Position numbers and translations under genes: made by a program
The notes under the pieces: model-generated
Database searches by the model: none
The model's input: the letters and a program-made list of their open reading frames with translations, nothing else
What the model was told of the DNA's origin: nothing
Assembly: GCA_963738325.1 (NCBI GenBank)
Contig: CAVTWD010000017.1
Coordinates: forward strand, 620,001 to 684,000
DNA: 64,000 bases
Direction of reading: 5' to 3'
Origin: CAVTWD01 sp963738325
GTDB lineage: Bacteria > Actinomycetota > Acidimicrobiia > Acidimicrobiales > Ilumatobacteraceae
Shown: piece by piece, positions 57,622 to 64,000 of the stretch
How positions within the stretch are numbered: position 1 is the stretch's first letter
How the letters are laid out: every line of letters begins with the position of its first letter

Positions 57622-58931
57622 CAGAGGAGCTCCAGTTGTCCTGAGTGATCGCCATCGCTGTTTCCGGTCGTGAGGGCGAGCGGACGCCATGTCGAGTCGT
57701 CGATGCCGCGGTCCACGTCGACGCTGTGCAAGTCACCGAACTCCAACGGTCGCTGCTCCTCACCAAGTCTGCGGGGCCGGCCGAGGTACCCCGCCCAGAA
57801 CCGCACGAGCGCAGAGACGGCCGGATTGCGCTCGAGTAGCTTCATGCCGGACAGTCGATCAGCTGCCCATGGCAGTTCGCGGTGGCCGTCGAAGGTGTAG
57901 TGGTATGTCGGCGTGAGTTGGGCGGCCCAGCCTTCATCGGTTCTGACGAACGCGATCCCGACTGCGTAGTGTCGGTACTCGGCGATCTCGCCAGGCTTGT
58001 GCTTGTTCTCGTATCCCTTGAAGACAGTGCGGCCCTTGCCCCTTGCGTTGGTGGCGACCCGCCGCTCGCTCAAGTCCAGAGTCGGCCGGAAGTAGAAGTA
58101 CCGCTGTTTGCCATGAACGGCGAGATCGGGGTGCTCCTGCTCACGAAGCGTCTGGCGCAGCAGGTCGACGAACCGGTTGGTGGTCTCGGTGTCCTTCGAT
58201 TCCGACCACTCCCCTACGTCGATCGTCTCCGTGCCGCCCTCGACGAATGAGCTCAGCGGGCTGGTGCACGGGTCGGTGAAGCTGAGGATCGTGCGGTCAC
58301 GGAGAAGCCAGTCGGATCGGTGGTAGCCCCGCTTGCGCAATTCAGGACCGAGTTGCCGAGCGTCGGTCAGCCAGGTGGGTGCAACGTGGATCTGCGGTGG
58401 AGTATCGATGAGCGCCAACAGGTTCGTGACGAGTCGCTCGGACCGAGGTATCGGGACGGCCGAGGGTCGCGACTCCCAGCGGCGATCGAGCGTCAACAGG
58501 GCGGGGACAGCGTTGGCGTCCAACCGGTCGGTGTTCTTGTGGAACTCGAGCCTCCACGATTTGCCGCCCGGGCCGGGAGGGATCGCACGCGTCGCAGGCA
58601 TCCACCAGATCTCGTTCGCGAGCGGATGAGAGCACACCACGATGACGGGATTCGTGCCGTTGCTCCAGTACGCGACATCGTCGTTCGAGATGAGGAAGTG
58701 AAAGCCCGTCTCCGTCTCGCTAGGGAATGGGGAGTTGCTGGCTTTGCTCTGCACGAGCACGAGGCGGTTCAGAGGATGGCGTGTTGCGGGGTCGATCAGC
58801 TCGATCTCGCCGTCGATGCCATGGTCGACACGACGGTCGTGCCAGGTCTGGCCGAGAGCCGTGACGACGCGCGCGGCGAAGGTGTGCCCCTCGTCGCCGA
58901 TTTGCTGGCTAGGGGAATACTGCTTGGACAT
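57621..58931 (-). CDS. DUF4365 nuclease-APAZ effector (DREN-APAZ) of SPARDA system
   Basis: This 436-residue partner of the short Argonaute has an N-terminal PD-(D/E)xK-like DUF4365 domain. Asp40 and Glu42 are in GIDGEIEL, Gln61-x-Lys63 in LVQSKAS, and IVVCSHPLANEIWWMPA follows. The remainder (about 190-436) corresponds to an APAZ region that docks the Argonaute. GGAGG lies five bases before ATG 58931, preferred over GTG 58937. In described SPARDA systems guide-directed target recognition unleashes collateral nuclease activity and halts the infected cell. Assignment rests on architecture and motifs. Confidence 0.88.
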   Translation of the reverse strand: MSKQYSPSQQIGDEGHTFAARVVTALGQTWHDRRVDHGIDGEIELIDPATRHPLNRLVLVQSKASNSPFPSETETGFHFLISNDDVAYWSNGTNPVIVVCSHPLANEIWWMPATRAIPPGPGGKSWRLEFHKNTDRLDANAVPALLTLDRRWESRPSAVPIPRSERLVTNLLALIDTPPQIHVAPTWLTDARQLGPELRKRGYHRSDWLLRDRTILSFTDPCTSPLSSFVEGGTETIDVGEWSESKDTETTNRFVDLLRQTLREQEHPDLAVHGKQRYFYFRPTLDLSERRVATNARGKGRTVFKGYENKHKPGEIAEYRHYAVGIAFVRTDEGWAAQLTPTYHYTFDGHRELPWAADRLSGMKLLERNPAVSALVRFWAGYLGRPRRLGEEQRPLEFGDLHSVDVDRGIDDSTWRPLALTTGNSDGDHSGQLELL

Positions 58932-59036
58932 CCTCACCTCCGCAGGTGTTGTCGATCCCGCATCCCACGGTCATGCCGAGTATGCGGGAGGGGTGTGACA
59001 TCCCTCGCCTCCCGGCCCCGGTCCGCCTCGGACCGA

Positions 59037-59285
59037 TCAGTGCCGGGTGTCGCGAGGCGGGTTCGGGTCGCGACCGGGAGCGACGGTGTCAGAATCACGG
59101 ATGCGGCCGTCCTTGCCGTGGATGCGGACTTCGCCGCCGCCCTGGTTTGAGACGATCTCCTTCGCCCGGCGCTCGGCCCGAGCCTGGGTCGGGGCGTGGG
59201 CCGAAGCTCGCTTCGCGCCGGGCGCCTTGACGTCCCACCCGCCCTTCGGGTTCGGAACGACGTGACGGTGGTTCGGTGAGGCCAT
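59037..59285 (-). CDS. DUF2188-type small protein
   Basis: This 82-residue protein reads HVVPNPKGGWDVKAPGAKRASAH, TQARAERRAKEIV, GGGEVRIHGKDGRIRDSDTV. That is the DUF2188 pattern of a short beta-rich domain of unknown role. GGAGG precedes ATG 59285. It is transcribed toward the SPARDA genes and could be co-transcribed across the 105-base gap. Confidence 0.87.
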   Translation of the reverse strand: MASPNHRHVVPNPKGGWDVKAPGAKRASAHAPTQARAERRAKEIVSNQGGGEVRIHGKDGRIRDSDTVAPGRDPNPPRDTRH

Positions 59286-59346
59286 GGGGGCACCTCCGGG
59301 GAAGAGGATCATGCTTACACGCTTGTGATTCGACTATACCCCTTGT

Positions 59347-59397
59347 TTCGAACGCACGCGGTGTTGCGAACATTTCGAATAGCGCGTATGCTTCGAA
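59347..59397. promoter_or_regulatory. three TTCGAA palindromes upstream of the toxin-antitoxin pair
   Basis: TTCGAA occurs at 59347, 59374 and 59392, within contexts GTTTCGAACG, CATTTCGAAT and GCTTCGAACA. The last is 39 bases upstream of the antitoxin start. Multiple operator half-sites are typical of antitoxin autoregulation. The divergent DUF2188 promoter shares the region. Confidence 0.5.
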
Positions 59398-59435
59398 CAT
59401 AGCCCGCTCATGCCAACGCCGCTAGGAGACCGACC

Positions 59436-59906
59436 GTGGCGCCCGCGCTCTTGGACCACCAACTCACCGTTCCCGACGAAGCCACCGCGAACCAGGCGGC
59501 CGAGGCCGTCGACATCCTCGAACGGTTCCTTCGCCAGCACCCCGACCTCCCAGGGTTTGCGGTCTCGCTGACTGCCGACGACTCCGACACCACGCTGCAA
59601 ATCCCGGGCCACGCCCTGCGACTGCTGGTCGACATCCTCGCCCAGATCGCCAACGGCAACGCCGTGACCGTCGCCCCCGTCCACGCCGAGCTCACCACCC
59701 AGCAGGCCGCCGACATCCTCAACGTCTCCCGCCCATATCTGGTCAAGCTCCTCGAAGAGCGCAAGCTCCCCTACCGACGAGTCGGCAACCGGCGTCGTGT
59801 GCTCCTCGCCGACCTTCTCGCCTACAAACGCATCGACGACGCCGACCGACGAGCCATCGCCAACGAGCTCACGTCGGAAGCCCAGCGTCTCGGCCTCGAC
59901 TACTAG
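59436..59906 (+). CDS. excisionase-family DNA-binding antitoxin
   Basis: This 156-residue protein has a C-terminal MerR/excisionase-like HTH (LTTQQAADILNVSRPYLVKLLEERKLPYRRVGNRRRVLLADLLAYK). The N-terminal half is helical and presumably wraps the toxin. The start is GTG at 59436. The toxin gene follows after 17 bases. This pairing of an excisionase-like antitoxin with a PIN_3 toxin is common in actinobacteria. Confidence 0.88.
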   Translation: MAPALLDHQLTVPDEATANQAAEAVDILERFLRQHPDLPGFAVSLTADDSDTTLQIPGHALRLLVDILAQIANGNAVTVAPVHAELTTQQAADILNVSRPYLVKLLEERKLPYRRVGNRRRVLLADLLAYKRIDDADRRAIANELTSEAQRLGLDY

Positions 59907-59923
59907 CGAGCCGGGACGCGGGC

Positions 59924-60478
59924 GTGGCGTTCGACGCGACCTACGACGCATGCGTCTTGCACCCAGCCGGGCTTCGCGACCTCCTCGTCCGGCTCGCCAC
60001 GACCGGGATGTACCGCGCGCACTGGAGCAACGACATCCTCGACGAGATGGTCCGCTCCATCCTGCGGCGCCGACCCGACCTCACCGCAGCCCAACTTGAA
60101 CGCACGCGCGAGCTGATGTGCAACGCCGTCCCCGACTGCCTCACGACCGGCTACGAGGATCTGATCGATGGACTTCACCTGCCCGACCCCGACGACCGTC
60201 ACGTCCTCGCCGCGGCGATCCGCTCCGGTTCCCAGGTCATCGTCACCGAGAACGACAGCGACTTCCCGGCCCATGTGATGCGGACGTACAACATCGAAGC
60301 CCAGACCCCGGACGTCTTCCTGCTTCACCTCGTCGACCTCTCCCCGAGGACCGTCTTCGGTGTGATGGAAGCGCAGGCTGCGGCTCTCCGGAACCCTCCC
60401 ATGACGGTTGATGAGCTGCTCGATCGCCTCGCACAGTCCGGGCTCCCGCGCTCCATCGCCGCTCTGCGAACCCAATGA
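59924..60478 (+). CDS. PIN-domain ribonuclease toxin
   Basis: This 184-residue protein carries the PIN acidic residues: YDACVLHPAGLRDLL (first Asp), SNDILDEM (Glu), LPDPDDRHVLAAAI (Asp pair) and VTENDSDFP (last Asp). A C-terminal helical extension, MTVDELLDRLAQSGLPRSI, is typical of the PIN_3 group. GTG 59924 is the start. It probably cleaves RNA when released from its antitoxin. Confidence 0.88.
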   Translation: MAFDATYDACVLHPAGLRDLLVRLATTGMYRAHWSNDILDEMVRSILRRRPDLTAAQLERTRELMCNAVPDCLTTGYEDLIDGLHLPDPDDRHVLAAAIRSGSQVIVTENDSDFPAHVMRTYNIEAQTPDVFLLHLVDLSPRTVFGVMEAQAAALRNPPMTVDELLDRLAQSGLPRSIAALRTQ

Positions 60479-60799
60479 CGGCCATCAGAGCGCTCCGGGT
60501 TCCGCAACGTGAGTAGCACATGGACAGCGGCTGCCGGGGCGACAACCGCTGCACGGCTCTGCCTACTCGGCGAGCCGCGAGGAGTGATCTGCACGCGGCC
60601 GCCGGCACAGAACCGGCGCGTGTTCTCCTTCTCCTGTTCCGGAAACGCCGGTAATCGTCCTGTCGGCGGAACGCACTCATTGCTCGCTAATGCCCGCGAA
60701 GGGCCCGAGAGCGTTGCTGGACGAGGTGATCGCACGGACGCTCAGAATCAACGAGACCTTCCTTCCCCTCCACGGCGCCCGCTGGTGCGAGATGCGTCG
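60479..60799. other. 321-base stretch without a supported gene
   Basis: It lies between the convergent ends of the PIN toxin and DUF6236-like genes. No recognisable coding sequence or strong hairpin was found. Confidence 0.45.
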
Positions 60800-61843
60800 T
60801 CAGCGAAACTGCCGTCGAGCGGCGAAGAGATAGGAGTAGATCGATTCCGGTGCGCGGTCCGGGAGAAGGCGAACGAGTTGGGAGGCGACTGCCGCCGCGG
60901 CTGCTAGCGGGACACCTCCGGTCGCGAGTCCGATGCCGGCGCCCACGAGCCCAAGCCCGAAGCCTGCGGCACTCTTCGGCTGCTTGAACGACTTCCACGA
61001 TCTCCGCTTCAACGTGTCCGCGGCTTCCTGTAGCTCGGCTCGACGATCCTCCAGTAGCCGCATCCGATCGGGCTCCGAGCCGATCATCGAGAGCTCCCGA
61101 CAGAAGGCTCGTAGGTTCGACATGTACTTGCGATGAGCGGCTTGATGCTCCGTCCGGAAACCCAAGACCTCATCGAGAGGCACACGCTCGAGGTCGACTG
61201 CGACCACTTCGAGGTCGAAGTCAACAATGCGTCCTCGAGATGGCATCGGGGCGAGCCCAAGCGTGCGCGTTAGGACATCGTGTGCCTCGGGGCGGTTCGT
61301 CGCAGGATGAAGATCCAGCCCCCATCGCTCGCCTGCGCGTCTTGCTAGCTGCGCGAGCATCACAAGGTACGTGGATCGCACAGAAGGGTGCATCGGAATC
61401 GACAGACCATCCACCGTTTCCCTGGCGAGCTGACGATCGCGGAGTAGGCGAACAACCTCGTCCGCGACCTCCCGCTCACCCACGTACCCGGCGCGAGACA
61501 TCGAGAGCTCGGCGAAGTCCTCGTGGCGCGAGAGGTCATCGAATGCGCCGGCCTCGATGATCGTCACCATCGTCTGGGCAAGAGCCGTCGTCATCTCTGC
61601 ATCCACGAATCGCTCCGGCTCGATGATGCGGAGGAGCCCGGCGTCTTGAAGCGCTCCTGCCAAAGCGGGGTCGAGATTCGCTGGCTCGAACCGCTTGTAG
61701 TCAGGTACCAGGAGTGCGATCTCGTCGAAGAAGAGCAGTAGCGACTTGATCCAGCCGTGCTCGTCGTGCCGCCAGTGCCACTCGGGGTAGTAGTACGCGA
61801 CCTCGGGCGGCACCGGGGCCAGAGCGCCCATTTCGTTCGTCAT
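60800..61843 (-). CDS. DUF6236-like protein with C-terminal membrane-like segment
   Basis: This intact 347-residue protein starts VAYYYPEWHWRHDEHGWIKSLLLFFDEIALLVPDYKRF, which recalls DUF6236 family proteins (from memory). A helical middle includes ERWGLDLHPATNRPEAHDVLTR and LERVPLDEVLGFRTEHQ. A Gly/Ala-rich hydrophobic segment near residues 295-325 (AAGFGLGLVGAGIGLATGG) could insert in a membrane. Function unknown. Neighbouring defence genes suggest a conflict-system role. Confidence 0.6.
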   Translation of the reverse strand: MTNEMGALAPVPPEVAYYYPEWHWRHDEHGWIKSLLLFFDEIALLVPDYKRFEPANLDPALAGALQDAGLLRIIEPERFVDAEMTTALAQTMVTIIEAGAFDDLSRHEDFAELSMSRAGYVGEREVADEVVRLLRDRQLARETVDGLSIPMHPSVRSTYLVMLAQLARRAGERWGLDLHPATNRPEAHDVLTRTLGLAPMPSRGRIVDFDLEVVAVDLERVPLDEVLGFRTEHQAAHRKYMSNLRAFCRELSMIGSEPDRMRLLEDRRAELQEAADTLKRRSWKSFKQPKSAAGFGLGLVGAGIGLATGGVPLAAAAAVASQLVRLLPDRAPESIYSYLFAARRQFR

Positions 61844-62237
61844 ATGTCCTCCGGCCGGTCACGAGACCGGGCTTGCTCGCAAGCCATGTCACACCACTTT
61901 GCACCGGTTGCAGGCATGCTGGCGCCCCCTGAGGGCCGATGCTGGAACTGCTGGCCATCATGTGGCTGTCGTTCCGACGGAGGCGGATCACTTCACCGTC
62001 GAGAAGCGCGGTCCTCGAAGGCGAGCCAGCGTGCGGTCGTCGTGATGGGCTCCGCGCTGGCGATCGACCTGGACGGCCGCGCCGACACGGCGACGTCCCC
62101 TGCGCCGATCCGCTACAGCGTCGCAGCCACGCTTGAAGCCGCGGAACACGTGAAGGTCGACATCCACAACGAAGTGCGTGCGCGGCTGCGACAGGAGGTC
62201 CGAGAACGCGCTCGGGCTAAGCCAACGTCGCGACGGG
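61844..62237. other. 394-base stretch without a supported gene
   Basis: No frame on either strand showed recognisable protein features. It is flanked by two minus-strand genes. Confidence 0.4.
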
Positions 62238-64000
62238 CTAGCGCCTCGTCTCACCCGCACGGTACGCGAGCTTGTAGCCGTCGACCTCCTGTCGGAGCAT
62301 GCCCGCGTCGACGAGCGCGACGGGGTCGGCGAGCAGGTCCATCCCGCTCGGCGTTCCGCCTCGTCTCGCGCGCCGGACGACCAACACTGCGAACCGGTCG
62401 CCCTCCCCGGCTTCATGGAACGCCGCCGCTCGGCTCCACTCGGATTGAGATAAGAGGAAGCCCTCGCCACTGCTGCTCTTCACCTCGAGGCACATGGCCT
62501 GCGGCGGATTCCCTTCACCCGGCGAGAGCCACCCGAGGAGGTCAAACCCGAAGGCGTCGCTGTGCCGAGAGAGGTGGAGGAGCCCGGTCAGCTCGTCGAC
62601 CATCTCGTCCTCCTCGCTGTCGAGCGAGCGCACCGCCGGGGCGTGAGCGAGTGCGGCTTCGACCGGCGGTCCCTTGAACCTCGAGAGCAACAAGATGATG
62701 TCGTCGATCGCGTCGGTGCGCGCCGAGCGATCCAGACTGAGCAATCCGTTGAGCACGGCTGCAAGGGCCCAGTCCTCGCCCTCGCTGCCGAGCTCACGCT
62801 TGCGCCGATCGTGTGACTCCCCGACGTTGACCTTAGGGACCGTCGTGCGCTTCTTGTCGGGCTTCGGCACCGGCTCGAGCGGCTTCAGCTCAGCTGGTCG
62901 CTTTGGTGCAATTCCGGTCTCGGCAAGACGCCCTGCCCGGCGGAGCAACTGTCGGGCTCGCTCAAGGCGGGGCGCGTCGAGAGCCCTCTCGATCAGCGGC
63001 ACCCGGTCGGTTGGGAGGCCGTGCGATCGCGCCAGCTCAAGCAGGTCGTCTCGTCCGGGTGGAGCAGCGATGGCCGAGTCGCTCAAGCGCTCAAGCAGTG
63101 CTGCGGCCAGGTCCGGGTGATCGACGAACAGGTCGACGACGGCAGACTCGAGATCGCTCGGGCGCACAGGGTTGGTGGGCAAGAGCCCATGAAGGTGATC
63201 GTCGAGGGATCTGATGCGAGAGCGCGTATCGGCAGAACCAGTTCGCGCGAGTACTGCGATGAGACGGATCTCGCGGCGCCAGCGCTGAGCGTGGTCTCGC
63301 AGGATGCGGCGCTGCTCCTCCTCGTCGTACAGCAAGAGCGCGGCCTGGTCGAGCGCCTCGACACTGTCGAAGCCACCCAGGCGAGCGAGTTCGTTCCCCG
63401 GGTCATCGACAAGTGCCTTGGAGACCGACCTCACTCCGGTGGCCTCTAGGAGGTCGACCACCGGAGCGAGCAGCTGCTCCGCGGGCGGATCGATAGCCAT
63501 CGCCAGTGACGTCGGTGCCTCCAGCTCGCGGCACGGCTGACTTCGCCGTTGCGACCTCATGGCCAGCGCTGGCAAGCACAGCCGTCGCGCGTCGGCCATG
63601 GGCGTCGATCCACCTTGCAAAGGATCGCCGGGAGCCGTTCAGGTTGAGACCCGGATCGCCGAGCGTGACGAGCTGTTCATGGATCTGCCAAGGGTCGATG
63701 CCGGACTCCGACAGGAGGCGCAACGCGCTCCCAACTCCGGCGTCTCGTCGAACGAGGTCACCACCCCCAGCCTCGGCGAGGCCACGGGCCACATCCTCAT
63801 CGAACCCGGCGGCGACCAATTGCGCAGTGAGCTGCGCCTCATCAAGATCGACGGCGTCGCTCGGAGCGCCTGCCGCCAGGAGGATGGCCCGGTACCAAGC
63901 CACGTGCTGGCGGCGCTGCTCCTCCCCGATAACCCCGACCCGAGACGCGATGACGTCAACCTCGTCCTGGCTGATACCGAGCTCCAAGAGGAACTCCTCG
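62238..64000 (-). pseudogene. large protein with C-terminal DUF3883 nuclease-like domain (5' end outside window, frameshift near 63530)
   Basis: The C-terminal third is a DUF3883/NO-VEIN-like restriction-endonuclease fold: KRELGSEGEDWALAAVLNGLL, FGFDLLGWLSPGEG with Asp, MCLEVKSSSGEGFLLSQSEW with the Glu-x-Lys pair, and GDRFAVLVVRRARRGG. Upstream is a long helical region. One indel near 63530 separates it from the frame that runs to the window edge. Such domains end large ATPase or helicase-like proteins in defence islands. What lies upstream is not visible. Confidence 0.8.

Noticed and set aside
57621..58931. Stand-alone restriction endonuclease
   Set aside because: The DUF4365 domain is followed by an APAZ-like region and coupled to a short Argonaute, and no methyltransferase is nearby.
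61757..62677. 306-codon plus-strand frame
   Set aside because: Arg/Pro/Ser-rich translation that overlaps the well-supported DUF3883 gene antisense. No conserved features.

Overview
The window is high-GC DNA with TGA-rich stops, many GTG starts and 1-8 base gene overlaps. It encodes an F420/deazaflavin-type nitroreductase, a luciferase-like monooxygenase and mycobacterial-style three-helix ArsC and ArsI/CadI proteins. All of this points to an actinobacterium, possibly Acidimicrobiia-like (inference only). About 20 genes carry single-base frameshifts, often in G/C runs, so either the assembly has residual indels or the region is decaying. One frameshift is shared by two integrase copies and is therefore probably real.

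Layout. (1) 1-10.5 kb: an arsenic/organoarsenical resistance region. It holds arsA (cut by the window edge), a small Zn protein, acr3, arsR, arsM and a second arsR on the minus strand. An arsR-arsC fusion, an aquaporin and two arsC genes run divergently. A cupin gene, a decayed arsI/integrase patch, a TauD-like dioxygenase, arsI and a third arsR follow. Both divergent promoters carry the same ATCGA-N6-TCGAT palindrome. (2) 10.6-55.8 kb: a tandem array of integrative elements. Five copies of a 45-bp core, identical to the 3' half of a tRNA-Gly(GCC) gene, lie at about 11.98, 13.89, 24.11, 30.17 and 55.75 kb. Four of them sit beside a related tyrosine integrase. Cargo includes a DinB protein, a complete RIT element with three recombinases, an IS1634-type element split by an IS3-type element, an acetyltransferase with a two-component system, and a 25-kb redox block.

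(3) The 30.6-53.6 kb redox block contains two minus-strand operons. One has ten genes and begins with a large ATPase-LuxR regulator. It then runs through a thioredoxin-reductase-like flavoprotein, LUD protein, isochorismatase-like hydrolase, molybdenum hydroxylase, CDGSH protein, aldo/keto reductase, SDR, NTF2-like protein and monooxygenase. The other has five genes: a cNMP-binding flavoprotein, UBP zinc finger, SRPBCC, LLM oxidoreductase and a small helical protein. An MFS exporter, an ABC exporter, two hydrolases and a UbiB-like kinase accompany them.

(4) 56-64 kb: a defence-like block. A short Argonaute (catalytically dead PIWI) is translationally coupled to a DUF4365 nuclease-APAZ protein, which is the SPARDA architecture. 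It is followed by a DUF2188 protein, an excisionase-type antitoxin with a PIN toxin, a DUF6236-like protein, and a DUF3883 nuclease-domain protein that runs off the right edge.
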